From Icerya purchasi (lineage: Eukaryota; Arthropoda; Insecta; Hemiptera; Monophlebidae), in NCBI GenBank assembly GCA_039619475.1, contig CM077116.1, positions 299,130,464 to 299,194,463 of the forward strand: 64,000 nt of DNA, in the 5' to 3' direction. The notes under the pieces were generated by a model that worked only from the letters and a program-made list of their open reading frames with translations, did no database searches and was not told where the DNA came from. Made by a program: the position numbers and the translations under genes. Positions 10,101 to 24,500 of this stretch are shown here, in pieces; the stretch's first letter is position 1; each line of letters opens with the position of its first letter.

Positions 10101-11269
10101 TTGAAACTTGCATGTACTAATTATATACGTACATGTAACAATGAATATGTACATGCAAGTGAAACTTGTGTAGTGTTTAATTCGAGATTATCTGCAGGTC
10201 GTTATTGATTTAACAAATGCATCTTTGTTAGTTTTAAGTGTACCTTTTTTTACTTCAATGTATTTTTTTTGTTTCCTCTTTGATGACAGTTCTTGCATTC
10301 CATAAAAAGTTTTACTTCTAACACCGTTAGTTTTTTCGACTGACACGCGGTTTTTTATAAGTTGGTTTTATTTATCATTTTCATTAATAATTATATACAA
10401 ATTTTCTGATACCTAATTTAAAACATTTTCTCATTTCCAATCGTTAACAATTGCACTTTTTTCGTTTTTTACTGCAATTCCTTTGGAGGGGTTTTTCAGC
10501 TAAGTTTCTGTGAAGATCTTTGCTAGGGTTATTGTCTCGCCTCTCTCATACCTTTCTTTTTCGAGACCGCACAATGGATGTGTTCGTGGGTCGGCGGTTT
10601 ATTGTTTTTAAGTCGTTCACTTTGTTTTATAATGATCTGTTTATCCAGGCGAGTACGTCTCACGTACCTGACCTGGCCCTTCTTTTTTCTGACCGTTTCG
10701 CTGCCTAAACGAACATTTTACTTTTCCTTTCACAGTGATATTGATCTTTCAAAATATTTGATTGAAAATGACAACCGTTTTGCCTGGTTCTACTGAACTG
10801 TCGTAAATTTATGACATGTAGAGTTGCCAATTAGTTTGCAAGAAATACGAATATGAAGAAACAATCGAGTAATTATAAAAGAAACGTAATTCATTAACCC
10901 GAATGAATTAGCATTATTGATTTAAATGAAACAAACGAAAAGAAAAAGAAAAGGCCAGAAACAGAAACTGGGCGACCATTCTTGACGTCTTCTCTTTGTG
11001 TGGATCTTCTCGTATACTTAGTCTGTTTCTCGTTCAACGTTCGAGTAGCATGCATCCGAAAGGGACACGAATAGTTCAACAGATTTTGTTAAACCTGATC
11101 ACTGTGTACATTATTTTATTACGTGTTGTAGAAAAGAGAAAAAACAAAAACAGAAATTCGCAGACTTCTTTTTTTTTTTGTCACTCACTCCTGGGTATAT
11201 GAAAAGAAAAGTAGTCTCACAGATTTTTTTTTTTTTGGAAAGAACAAGCAGTTTAACAGATCTTGTTAG

Positions 11270-11460
11270 TTCGACGAGTTTACTCTCTATCTCAAAACTC
11301 GAAGTGTCCCATAAGAAGTTTCACTTTCAAAATATTTTTTGATAAATCGATGGAAAGATCGTTATTTATTAGAAACGAAACCATGTTTCATTTCCATAAC
11401 GAAACTTTCGAAGTTGTGAGAAGTTCAAATAAGCGCAAAAAATGATTCACCTCCCCCTCT
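11270..11460 (+). repeat. Dispersed repeat copy, distal part of the unit
   Basis: The words GGAAAGATCGTTATTTATTA, GAAACGAAACCATGTTTCAT and CATAACGAAACTTTCGAAGT, ending in CTCCCCCTCTATG, correspond to positions 50700-50785 (TATCGTTATTTGTCG, ATGAAACTTTCAAAGTTTTA, GCTCCCCCTCTTT). This identifies a second part of the same dispersed unit. The open frame across it is coincidental. Confidence 0.6.
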
Positions 11461-11613
11461 ATGTCGCGCAAATGATGTTGTGTAAGGGTGTTTCAGAATG
11501 TTTTGACAATTTCAAAATTGAATAACGCGCGTTAAAAATGAAATACAGCGACGGTGGCGCCCTCTATTAGTAGTCCGGTTTATCAATTTTCATCTAGTAT
11601 AGCTCAGTAGTAT

Positions 11614-12630
11614 CATGGCGTATCGGTCAGTGCTACATCGTACGTTTGCTGTTGAGTTCTATTTTCGCGTTGGTGAATCCCGTGAATTTCTTAAACAGTT
11701 TAACATTCAGCCGCGATATCCAATTCCTGCGTAGGAAACGATATTGAATTGAGTAAAAAACTTCCGTGAAACTGCTATTGCATCGAATAGAAGGTCAACC
11801 GGCGCCCCAAGGACCGTACGAACCGAGGCAGACATCGAACGCGTTCGTAACGTTTACAGATAAGCCCTCGTCGTTCGTTAAGAAAACGTGTCCAAGTTTT
11901 GAAAATTTCACCCATCTCCACTTGTCACATACTACGGTATGATTTAATTATCATCCTTATAAATTAGCCGTGTAACATAGAAGTTAGACCCTGAAGAGTG
12001 TTCGAAAAAGAAAAAGATTCGCCGAAGAGATGCTCGATAAAATCGAGAATAACGAAATTGATCCTGATAAAATTTTTATGAGCGACGGGACACATGTCCA
12101 TTTAACTAGCGCAATGAGCAAACAAAACTAACGTTACTGGGCTCCAGCACGTGATAACTCCAAGGCTATATAGAAGAGAAGCCGTTACACGATCAACGAG
12201 TAACTGTAATGGCAGGTGCGACATCATAAGGAATCGTCAGTCCGATTTTTTCGAGGTAGATGTCAATACTGTGCGGTATACGGAGTTGTTGAAGACATTC
12301 ATAATCCCTACCTTTCGTCGCCTTAGACGTCTCTGATCAACTTGGTTTCAGCAGAATGGCGTTACTACCTGCCGCCCAGCCAACGAAACTTTAGACGTTC
12401 TCCATGAAGCGTTTGGCAATCGCATAAAACTTTTACTTATGGGGTTATCTAAAGGCGAGAGGGTACAGCGACCGTAAAATATGCGCAGACTATGTTTAAA
12501 ATGAAATTTAAAATAGATGATTAGTACTGACAGAATAGTTAAAAGTATATTTAAGAGTATTTTGAAATGTGATGTGGAGACGGGTAGGGAAAAATCGATG
12601 GAAAAATGTCTCCTGCCCTCTCGCAAATAA
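11614..12630 (+). pseudogene. Mariner-superfamily (DDE_3) transposase, heavily mutated
   Basis: Frame-by-frame translation gives MAYRSVLHRTFAVEFYFRVG, a helix-turn-helix start, then GAPRTVRTEADIERVRN, then IENNEIDPDKIFMSD (the first catalytic aspartate is kept but the following E is G), RYWAP, HDQRVTVMAG, the FLWGYLK-like block and a C-terminal KMSPALSQIIT. The order is that of an abundant arthropod Tc1/mariner-group transposase with a long N-terminal DUF4817-like domain. Numerous stops and frameshifts are spread throughout. Terminal repeats were not identified with certainty; GGTGTTTCAG near 11488 may belong to the left end. Confidence 0.85.
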
Positions 12631-12719
12631 TCACTTGCAATTGTAATAATAAATTAATTAATTAAAAAAGAAAAAAAAAACATACATTTTTACAATATCG
12701 TGTTCAGAATTTATTAGCA

Positions 12720-12860
12720 TAGAGCTTCTTCTTCTTCTATATGCCCTGCCCTCGAAGGACGTTGGCGATCATCTGCTTGACTTGATTTTTATCCATGACT
12801 CTCCTGAATATTTCTACAGTATCTAGTTTGAACCACTTTCTTAGATTTTCCATATGCTAT
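12720..12860 (-). pseudogene. 3' end of a LINE ORF2 (5'-truncated)
   Basis: The minus strand reads MENLRKWFKLDTVEIFRRVM then QMIANVLRGQGI-stop followed by a GAAGAAGAAG tail. This matches the last residues of common insect LINE proteins (WLKNLR-W...ELFR...MIANV..GQGT then KKKK after the stop). Only about 45 codons remain, ending in the short A/G-rich tail. It is a typical 5'-truncated insertion. Confidence 0.8.
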
Positions 12861-15800
12861 TCAATCAGTTTTGCGACTTTCTACTTCGTAACCGTTTTTT
12901 TTTGTGTACTTTAATTTAGAAAAATGTCATTCACAAATAGAGATGCGCAAATCAACTCTGCTAGAGGAATTTTGGGCACATATAAGTGTCATTTCCGACT
13001 ACTGCGGATATACATCCGCTTCTCAACTCCAACTTCGATCCAGTTATCCTATTTCAGGTCTAGCGTATAATCGCACTGTTCGCTGTGTATTCAACTCCAA
13101 CTCCGTGTAGTACTCAGAACGCACAAATTAACAGAACGCCCTTGAACACGATGGCACTTTTTTTTGATAACATAGCTAGTTCGCATCGCAGTAAATAACA
13201 CGTAGCATTAAATTTGTGGATCACATTACTCATCGAGATTTGAAAATGTTAAATTACACCGTCACCATTACCTCTCTATACTGCAATCTACGAACACGGC
13301 CCAATTCTGTGAAACAGTAATGATAAGGCAAATTTCGACAGTTGTGCGCCCAGCTGACGTCTTTCGGAGTGGAGATATATTAAATCATGTCATCAGAGAT
13401 ATATCCGACTGTGTATATTTCCGAGGATATAACTGTTTCCGGAGTTACCCATGCCTACTCACAAGCAACTTGCGTTACTGATTCGGAAACCATGTACTTG
13501 TATGCCAAACTTAATACGCTGTATGCTAGGGAAATCAAATTATATTTTTCCTGAACACAAAGAAGCAGTACAGCGCACAATCTTTACGCCGCGACAATGC
13601 TGACGAATTAGATTTCTTTCTCGAATTGAACGTGATCTTCTTAGAATCTCTGTCATCTTTGTTTTCCGCGTTATCCGATTTGTTGTTTTGTGATCCTAAA
13701 TTTGATATTTATAGTTCATTTCTTTCGATGGATTTTTTTTCCAAACTTTTCTTAAGTCGATCCTAGTTTTTGGCGAAGTCTTGTTAAAATTACATCGAGT
13801 TTTTCCGAACTTTATCGATCTCAGTTGATTTCTATCGCGAGCAAAGTTTTTCCAATAGACGAATCACATGGAATAATATCCAGTAGTCTTTCTCCGATTT
13901 CTTGACCTTTAACATAACGAAAAACTATTTCACATTGATCAACAATAGAGACTCCTCCTGTACTGTTCTAACATTAATTATTTTCCGCATCAATTTCTTA
14001 ATGTTCAAAATCACACAATTACCGATTGTTTTGCAATTGGAAGTAACAAAATCGGGGCCGGCGCATTTTTTATGTCCGGTTTCTTACTGACTCCTATTAC
14101 TGAGTTCATCACATTTCCCAAGTAGCAAAAGCAATTTTAAAATATTTCCATAGTCCAAATAGAGGATTATCCAAGGAAAAAGCGGCTTCGTATGTTTGTT
14201 CCCTCTATAAGATAGACCACATTTTCCAATCAGCTTTACTATATCATTCTTTTCGTAGCGTCTGGTTTAAATTTGACTTGCCGTTCTCTTGCACTGATGT
14301 ATTCGTTTTGAGCCAAATGTGTGGTATTATTTGCATTATTCTCATTCGGGAAAAAAAATCCGCACTGAAATCATGCTCATTACTTTTCTCGGAGGATAAT
14401 GGTGACGAAAATTATCCCGGCAATGAAAGTTTGAGAATTTTTGGGCTTCTTACCATAAGCCATAGACACGAAGCAAAGCAAGTCTGCTTTTCTTCTGAAT
14501 ATGTTAACCATTTTCTTAGTTTTTTTTTGTTTTTGTAAGTGAAGGTTCTATTTCAGTTGATGAATGATCCAGATCGATTTAAATGGTACCTTAAGAAAAG
14601 TGAAAAAGATTCTTACTTGGTATTTTGAAACAGTCGTAATTCTCACTTCAACTGGTTCATTTATATTAGTGCTTACTGTAAAATTTTCGATATTGTTTAC
14701 TGATACTATATTCATTATTAGCCGTCTAAATTTTCGCCATCGGTATTATAACTTTTGTCGATTTTTCTTAGAGGTGTAATCTACGTGCAGCATTTAACGT
14801 AATTTTCAGAATGTTACCAGATTTTGACTATCGATTATAGTGTTCTCATTTTCATCTTCTTTTTTTGATGTTTTTTAATTCATCTCGTTACTTTATTTGT
14901 ACTCTTTCGGTGCCGTTTTTTTATTGGAGACGATCTTCCACACCACTTATTTTCTTTTCTGGAGAGCAGCGTTCATAATTTAAATTCCTGAAAGTTCAAG
15001 AAATATATATTTTCAAACGAAATTTTTCAATATGCCGGTTGAAAAAAAAAAAACGTAATATAAGATTTAACTCTATACCAGATTTTTACTTAAATACCAA
15101 AAAATGTATTTTCGATGATGGTAATTTTCAAATGCAGCGCCATCATTAATTTTCAATCGATTTTGATTCAATAATTTTTTCTTTTAAAGGAATTCCCCAT
15201 AAAATCAATTGAGAAAATTAAAATGGATTTTGGTGTCGAGATATGAGCGCTTTACAAAAACCAAAGTAATGATATCAGGCAGAATAAAATGAAAATATAC
15301 AAGATTTACTCTCTATCGGTGTGACAGATTGCACTTGCGATAAGGGATTTTTTAGAATTCTATTAAAAATCTGCATATTTAGTGTATAACAAATCAGTGT
15401 ACCTTAATGAAAGAATATAATGTAAAAACGTACTATAAAACCAAAAATGTTTCTAAATTTGATGAATATAAAAGGGGTAAGTTGCGCGTGATAAAATGAG
15501 CGATTTGACAAAAAAGAACTACAGTCTACAATTTACTTTTAAAAATAATATTTATACAGTGAAGCTAATGTTAAAGTATGTTGTAGCAAAAAAAAAAAAA
15601 TAGCAATGAATTTAAAACATTTTACCGATGGTGAATTTGTAAAGTAGTATATGGAATAGCGTAAATGCTAAAACATCTTTTTTACAAAATTTAATCTAGG
15701 GCAACTATTATGAGAGTTTACTTTCTGTTCAACTACCATTGATGAAAGCACTGGAACACGTCGCGATATTGATAGTTTTAAAATTATTGAAGAAATATAG

Positions 15801-16950
15801 TAGGTTTTCATCCAATGCAAGGAACTAAAAAAGGGTTTTGCTACAGCACTATTAAAACATATTTAATATTTCTCACATTAGAAACTTTATTTGCAATTAG
15901 ACGATTTGATAAAGAAAAACGAAAAAGGATTATTATCTTTAATACAATATCATTGTATCAACTGCGTTTATTTGCAAAATCGATTTCGATCAATATTATG
16001 AGAGTTGTAAACAAGATTGCGACTTTATTAAATCTAGAATACTGAATTCTATTATGCTTTTCCTTTGGATTCTATGCAGAATATGAAGATACCACTTATT
16101 ATTTTGATTATCTTTGAATTTTTCGAGGAAAGATATTAGAATGTTTGAATTGGAAGAAATCACTGTTGCCTTGATGAAAAGCGAAGGGGGAAATCTGTAC
16201 TTGTATTTTTAAATCCTGAATGATTGGCAAATTTTCGGTTTTTAGTTAATATCACAGAAAACATTTCAATGATTTAAATTTAAAATTGCAAAGGAAAAAT
16301 AACTTGATTAATAACTTTCACGACTGTGTACCATCATAAAGCTTTTGAAAATAAACTTATTTTACGGGAAAATCAGTTTAGAAAAGGTAATTAACTCACT
16401 TTTTAAAATCACCTCGGCGCAATTAGTCCCCGAGTTATGAAAGGCTGAGCAGCACTGATTTATAATGCTGTCCTTTTTCATATACAAAAAAAAAAAAAAC
16501 AAAAAAAAAACGTAGTACATATTTTTGACAGAGTCCCCAGCTATCTTTAAAGATTATTATTTTTTATCAGTCCGTAAAAATCAATTTTTCTCATCTATAA
16601 CTATTCTGAGACATTAAAATGTATAAAAAATATTTTATTATGCAATTTATATCTTCACTCACGTGTAAGTTTTTGTCTCTCTTTTACGATTAGTAGTTGG
16701 CGAACCAACATGAAATTAATCTCCAGCGCAATATTAGAATTTCAACTTCCTCTCCCAGATAGATGGCTAAATTACACTGTCTGTTAAAAATTTTATTACA
16801 AAAACCACGGGATTAATTTTCAATTTATACTTTTGTTGCTAACTTCAAAAATTACTAGAATTTTTTTTCTACCCTTCTCAATTTTATTTGTTGCGCCTTA
16901 TTTATTTAAAATAAATAATACCGTTAAATTAGGATCATAACATTTCTTAT
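12861..16950. other. Unannotated intergenic region
   Basis: About 4 kb without a gene or transposon I can recognise. Several short open frames occur (for example 12904-13110, 14278-14538, 15815-16045) but they lack conserved motifs, splice partners or codon bias. AT content is high, with poly-A runs near 15048, 15590 and 16485. Confidence 0.35.
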
Positions 16951-16959
16951 ATGTAATCA

Positions 16960-17300
16960 TGGGCGCCGCTAGGAGGGAGGACAGGGGAGGATCATTGCCT
17001 CCCTGGAGCTTCGAAACTTTTTAATCAACTGGGGCCATGATGAGTATTCATTGGCGTGTAATCATGGACAATAATTCGGGAGACTTTTATAATAAAGTAG
17101 TTGAACAATTTGCCAGAAACCAACGAAAATTATGTGTTTCAATTAAGATTTTATTCTTGTTTAATAAAATATTAAGCCTTTACAAATTATAAATTTTATT
17201 TTTCCTACAACTCATATCCTCTTTTTATTTATCATCTTTCCCCCCCTCCCCGAGGCTCTTCGGCTGGCATCACCCTTGTATATAAGCATAATTGCACTAT
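16960..17300. repeat. Possible MITE remnant with GGGCGCCGCTAGGAGGG head
   Basis: A G-rich head (GGGCGCCGCTAGGAGGG at about 16971) is followed 300 bases later by a C-rich tail (CCCCCCTCCCCGAGGCTC) that is roughly its complement. The 12-mer TGTAATCATGG occurs at both 16961 and 17048. Both facts suggest an inserted element or a partial duplication, but the ends do not agree well enough to define one. Confidence 0.35.
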
Positions 17301-18542
17301 TTTTTGTAATAATGTGGCCCCTGCTGCCTGGTGACTCCCTAACAGTCATTATTTTTGTTCATTGTGTGAATTACAACTTCTAATACGGAGAGTAGTTTCA
17401 CCACGATTATTCGTGAGGACAGAGAAAAAATATTATGAACAGTGAAGCCCCCCACGTTTGCGAACTCGGACTCTCGTTTCTGCAACAGAATAAGGAGAAA
17501 AAAATATAACTAATACACCTATTATGATTTAGGTGAACAAATATTTTATTGTACCATGTATAATGATCGAAAAATATTGAAAACCGAATCCATTGTCAGT
17601 GTCGTTTTTTTTTTAAAAGACGCGCGAAAATTTATTATTTTATTTGAAACATGATCTGGACATGGTGAGATCTGCGCAAGCATAGTATACTATAACGAAT
17701 TTACGGGAACTAGAATAAAACGAGATAAAAAGTCGAGTACGATCGATATATTGGCTATACTCGAGATTGAAATAAAATTATTAAAATCGTAAAAATTTTA
17801 TTGCTTGGTTTCTTGAAAACGTACGATACACATTTCGTTTTAACGTAAATTACAAAAATAACAAAGTTTAAAAAACAGTATACATAGATATATCAATTTC
17901 GTTAATCGGGAAAGCCCTATTTATTAGCGAACTCGATCATAAAAATATTAATTTAGAACAGTAATACTGCTGGAAAATAATATTGCATTATCATATATAA
18001 ATTTAGCACAACCGGTACTGTTAGTTTAAAAATTTATATAAAAACTGTCTCAGACTAAAATTAATTAAAATCATCTATTTTTGTGATTTTTCGGGTTTTC
18101 CGATATATAAAAGCGACAAAAACCCAATGACGAATAAATATTTATTTCGCGTAATTATTGTCAATAGAGGAGTTTTCATAATTTAAATGTTATCTAAATG
18201 TATTCTTAATGATGTACATCATGAAAGAAAAAAAAAAAAAAAAAAAAAAAAAAATTAAAAAAATAGTAATTATGTTTGTATTCTAATTTTATGTAAATAA
18301 TAATAAAAAAGTACGATATAATTTTAAAAATTAGTTAAAAAATAACTAAATACACACACACACTTAAACATATTTATTAATCGTTAGATCATTATTATTA
18401 TTATCATCATTAAATCTAAACATCGGTAAAAATTGCTAAATGTCATTCTAATGTCTGAATAAAACGACGATGACTAGGCTGCTGATTAACAAAATGTTCT
18501 CTAGTTTAAAGTAGCGTGGGGAAATTTATGTGTTTTGATCTT

Positions 18543-21500
18543 TTAATTAACTTTCAATTGTTCTAATTTATTACCAATATCGTTAGATATTGCCGGATCG
18601 GTAGACGGTGTTTGCGATGCATTTATCATTTCCACATTTTCATTTTCCGCACTATTCTCTTGACCGGCATTATTAATTGTCGAAAGCCTGGTGCAACATT
18701 TTTTATGCATAAACCAATGCAGTCGCTGACATTCGCGATCGCAATATTGCACCGCTTTGCACTTGGAACATTTCTTTATCGCGTTAGGTTGGTCGCAGGT
18801 GAAACACGATGTATCCTCATTTAAGAAATTCCGTTGACCGTTTATCGCTGAAATGATCAAAGATAATGCAGAAGGGCCGTTTGCTCCTCTTTTAGCCAAA
18901 TTCTTTACCATCTGTACGATACACACAAAGCAGAAAAAAATAATCTACTTCGATTTAGTTGTATGCTTATTTTATCTAGATTTTAATGTGTCCGAATTTA
19001 AAACTAACGTTTTCAATACAAACTGTTAATCTACACTAAAATGATGTATTTTGTTTCACTACCGAGGGGAAATAAAAAAAAAAAAGAAAGAAAAAGAGAA
19101 AAAAAAAAAGTCTCGTAAATCGGATAAACATATAAAATGTTTCAAGATATTTTATAACAAAATGACTTACGTGGAATTTCTGCGTATCAGTTGAGGAGCG
19201 ACACTAACAATCATTCTACGTAACGTGCCGCGATAAAAATTTAGTTGGAAATGGAATTACTTTCCCGTTCAGAAAACATTAACGTAGAAGCTGGTCTTAG
19301 ACATAATCGCGTGCGACGAAATACTTCTGATGGTTATTGATAGGACAAAATTCCTACTACCGGATCTCAACCTAATGAGAGATATTCGAAGAAGATCAGA
19401 ACTGATTACCACCTCAGGTCTCAAATAACCAACAACAGACACTGTTTATTTGAAGAATCACTACAGAAAATATCAACAAAGTTAACAAAAATTTTCAATG
19501 ACCATTATATGACCAAACCAAACATAGAGTGATAATAATAGTTATTATGATTTTCCTTAATTTCCCCTACAACAACGATTGACTTCAAAACTTGTTAACA
19601 CAAACCCGACATATTGAAAGTTTTGAAAGGGCACGTGAGAGGACACTGATAATATTGGATGTCCGGCAACATTGCAATACCAGAAGACTTCAAAATCCGG
19701 AGATAAAAAGTGATTATTTTTTATTAAAAGAAATAACACATTTTGGACGATAAATTCGGAGTTGACTTGAATAAAAGTGGGACGTGGAGCAAATTTATGG
19801 CTCTCATTCCTTCTATAGTAAAAAAAGAAAAAAAAAACAATATATTTTTTATTTATTAATATTCTGATATTCAATAATTTTCATGGTACTTGCGAAATAT
19901 TAAATAAATTAAAAAAAAAAAAAAAGTTTTCCAACACAAAAAACTACAAAAAAAAACAAAACATTTCGCCGTGTTTTTGTAAACTATAATCTAGTATTAC
20001 AAATTAATAAATTTACATTTAAAAAAGTACATTTAATTTTTCGCGTGATTAATTGTAAATTTCATAATATTATCATAATTTATTTTCTAATTCAAAATTC
20101 AACGAATAAAAACAGTAAAAGAATAAAACCTGCTCTTGATTAGTACCGGAGTATAATTTTGTAATATTAGTCTCGGAAAAAATATTTCTGCAGATGTATG
20201 TTATTAATGGTGTTTAAAACATTTATATAATTAAAATAAATCATTTTAAAGAAAATACTGTATAAAAATACTGCGTAACTTGCAAAATTTAGAAAAACTT
20301 TTGGGATAGTTTTTTATTTTATTAAATAAATTAATACGATCAATACGGTATTGCAAGGATCATTCAAGTTAACACTGGGGCAATCATATATTTCATTGAT
20401 GCTATTTTTGAGTTTCCGACAAAAAAATGAAAAACATAATTAAATTAATAAGGAATGGCCAGACTTGAAATGTACAGTAAAATATGCTCGGATTATGTAA
20501 TATCGCCGATGGATAAAGCATTCGAGAAATAATTTGGACTGTTAATTGTTCAAAGAAAGAGATGAAAAAAGAAGAAAGCTTCTTTATTCTATTTGACCAA
20601 ATTTCATATTCAAGAATTTTTTATGTTAAAAATTGCAGAAAACCGTCGAAAAACTAATTATTCAGTTGTGGCGTATATAAACTCAGTCATCAATTTGGAA
20701 AGGGCTTCTTTTTTTTTTAAAGTTTAAAAACCGCTGATTGTCTTTTCCCTCGATACAGGCTGCTTAACAATTTTTTCCAAAGAAACTTGTACACATAATA
20801 AGACCCGTTTGTGCTTGACAGAAACAAAATGTTGAATATTAAACGTTATTAAAAGCGTCCAGAACTGTCAGAAACCTAATAAATTATTCGTTTTTTTACA
20901 ACAGAATGAGAAAAAGTTACAATCATATAGTAAACTGTGAATTTATTCCTTTCCCTCCACAGAAAAAAAAAAAAAAAGAAGATAAATAGAAATAATTATC
21001 TTTGTCCTATAGTATTCATTTAATATTTTAACTCTAAAAGAAGTGATTATTATGAAGATACATAAAAAGGTTATTGCTCGAATTATATTTTTATAAATCA
21101 CAATTTAAAATTAATTTAGTATTCAATTACTATAAATCAAAGAAACATTTTACAAAATTATCAAATACTTTTATCTGGTACATATGAAATATAAATGTTA
21201 TTAGTGTGTACCTGTTGAAAAAGAATGCCATCCCTGAAAGGAAACTCCCTAACACAATCACGAAGCAACTGTTCTAAATAATCTTCTCCGCGGGAACCAC
21301 GTAATATTCTTTTTGCAAATATTTCTACCGAATCCGTTTGTTTTTCCGATCTATATTGAAATGTATAAGATATATATTAATATAAACGCAATCGTTCAAC
21401 AACTAACTTTACGATCAACAATGTAAAATAGTTAAGAATTACAGAAAATGTGCATCATTTCGTGATTAACAATTATGTCATATCAACCGATGGTTAGGAG

Positions 21501-24500
21501 TAAAAAAACATCATGCACACGTTGAGAATTTTTCGTTTCACATACTAAGATGATGAGCACGATGTTGTTAATTGGTACTTATTACATGAAACGGAAAAGC
21601 CCATAAAATGTACTCAAAATAAACTGAATATATTTTGAGCGTATAATATCAGAAAATGCATTTCCATTATTCAATAATACAATTATTAAAAAATTCATTT
21701 TAACTTGATTTCAAAAATTTGATCATCACTGAACGAGCCTAAAAAGGAAAAAAATGACATGATAAAAAAATATTTAAGGCGACGTAATTCAATGAAATTA
21801 ACATTGTATTAAATCGATCCCTAATGTACTGCACGATAAATTTGTTTTGGTGTACGCAATATAACATTACAATTTTAAATAAATTTTTAAAGATATATTA
21901 CGAAATTTATAATTTTTTCGTAATATCAAGAAATTTATTCTGTTTCATATACACGTAAACATTCAAATAGCGTTTTATATTAGCGTTTCTGTGGCGCTAA
22001 AGACGTGCTTGTTATTTACCATCAGCAGTACAACTTTATTGCAAAATTCTTTGTTTACAACAGTAAATCTGTAATAAAATTAAGGGGAAGTGAACAATAG
22101 TACGCTAATTAAAGTTAATCTTGTTTAAGAATAATTATAATATCCCCCCTACAGTATGTTATTCTAAAATGTATGTTATTCTAAAATGTATTGTTCTATC
22201 AATTAATTTTTTTACATTTCAGAATATTTTGATAACATTTTTTGAATAAATTTTGAAGTTAATATAGTTTTTTTGTTTTTTTTCTTTTCAAACGCAGTTT
22301 TATTCCATAATTTTTAATATATTTTTCAATGATAATATGAATAGATCAACCAAAAATGCTGCTTTCTGTACTCTATGAAGTTGGATATCGCGGGTCAAGA
22401 GTAATATATTCAAACGTAATATTTACTATTAAAGAAAATGAAAAAAACAACTTTTTATTCGGAAAATATATAAATTTAAAACTATTAAGGAGGCAGAAAT
22501 GAAAATGCAAAAAGATCTAATCACAATAAGCAGGTGGGCACATGATAAAAATCTAAGAATTAATAGATTAAAAACTAAAGCAATGGTGCTACGTATGAAA
22601 AGGGATAGGTATTATGTGTGTTGTCCGAATTTAATAATGCACTCAAACGAATGTGTACATGAGTGGGACGAAAGAAACGAATGTGAAAAGATAAATCGCC
22701 GGAAAATAGAAGTAGTGACCCAATATATAAATATTTGGGGGTAATGGTGGACCAACATTTAAGGTATAGGCCGTACCTACGGAATACATTGCAAAGAAAA
22801 TTAAGGCAACAGCAGCATTACACATATACACTAAAGAAATATGCAACAAATAAAACATTACAAATGATATATCATGCGCTAGTGGAATCGAGAATCAGAT
22901 ATTGAATTCAGGCATGGGGAATGGCTAGAAAAACATACGTGGGGAAAATAAGTGAATTGCAAATAAAATGCTTGAAATTAATATCAGATCATAAATACGA
23001 GACCGAAAGTGAAATAATTCAAAAAGAAGACGTACTGAGCGTTAGAGGAATGTACTTATTACTGAAGATATGGGAATACATAATGACAGATAAGGAAATA
23101 GAATTGGAAGAAAGAAGAAAAATAGAATACGGGCTGAGGGAAAACTATTTATATTTCGCCGTTAGCTAAAACAAAGATGGCGGAGCAAACAGACAAATAC
23201 GTTATAACTCAGTTGTTAAATAAAATTACTAAAAAAATAATAGAGAAGGAAAAAATTGAGGCGAAAAAAAAAGAAAATAAAGGAATGGTTGCAGAAAGAG
23301 GGAAATATAGGAATAATAATAAGCATTAAATAAAGAGAAAAGGGGTATGGAAATAGTGGCAAACAAAGGTGAAAAAGAGACGGGACAAAATAAATAAATA
23401 AATAAATAAATAATAAATAATAGATTAGTTCTAAGTTAGAAATAAGGAAAAATAGGATAAATTTGTAATAAAATATTTGCGCGGCAATAAGATTGTATAG
23501 TGTAGAAATCTTTAGATGTAAGAAAACTCGTCCACAAGCGTCCAGCTTGACGAGAAAATGTGTAAATATTGATAAAATAATAGATATTTAAAAAAAAAAA
23601 AAAAAAACCTAACGTGTTTCGGCAACACCGAAACATGTTGGTTATTTAGTTTTAAATTTATATATTTTCCAAATAAAAAGTTGTTTTTTTCCATTTCCTT
23701 TAATATTGAAATTTTTGGAAAAAGAAAAAAAAAAAAAATGTTTGATATAAAATCTTATAACAGAAATATTCACGTTGGATGAGCTTGTAAACTGCGCTAC
23801 TGAGGGTTTCAAATAATCTCATTTCTACAGGAAACCAACGTTGATAATAGCAAATTATTGGGGTTCATATTTTGTTTATATTCGAACGAAAACTTTTTGG
23901 TCAATTTTTGTCCGATTATATCAAGTAAAGAAAGTATTTCTCTAAGGAGATGTCCTTTTTCAATGTTACCCACCAACACTCACTGATGCCTACATGATAT
24001 CACGATTAATCAGTACACTTTTAAATCAACAAAGGATATCATTGAAGTTAGAAAGATGGTTAAAAGTTGTAGGCAGTAATGTGAAAACGTAATATTTTTG
24101 TTCGTGGTGAGTCTATAAATGTCGCAAATGGGAATTTTAAATTCATTTTCTTTATTCAAATCTATATTTCCATGGTAATTAACATTGATAATATTTTAAA
24201 TCACTCGCATTTATCACTTCCTTAATTTCAAAAATTTTAATTTTTAGTATTTTTCTTATATTCTAATGACAATAAATGTCGATAAAAAAAAAAAACAAAA
24301 AAACAAACTAAAACAACTCTAACTGCTACAGAAAGGACTTTTTAAAAATCATTTAGTTAATTTTTGTCTGGCTATATAAAAAATTCGTTTCATTTCCAAC
24401 CTACGTTTCCGTGATAAATAGCAGGCCTGGATTTAGGGGGGTCTAGTTAGGGGCTTCAGCCCCGGGCCCGGCCTTATAAAGGGGCCCCCAAAAGACAACC

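Larger units (their letters stand above)
22424..23705. repeat. Inverted repeat arms (about 58 bp) bracketing the intronic LINE fragment
   Basis: The left arm 22424-22483 (including ACAACTTTTTATTCGGAAAA) is the reverse complement of the right arm 23648-23705 (including TTTTCCAAATAAAAAGTTGT) with one mismatch over the inner 43 bases. The left arm is open in the LINE reading frame (QLFIRKIYKFKTIKEAE), so the right arm looks like an inverted duplicate of LINE coding sequence placed beyond the poly-A tail. Confidence 0.8.

Noticed and set aside
10090..10165. 11-bp inverted repeat CTTGCATGTAC / GTACATGCAAG
   Set aside because: Short and in low-complexity sequence; chance occurrence is plausible.
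18612..18824. Plus-strand 70-codon frame
   Set aside because: Complement of the ANKMY2 MYND exon.
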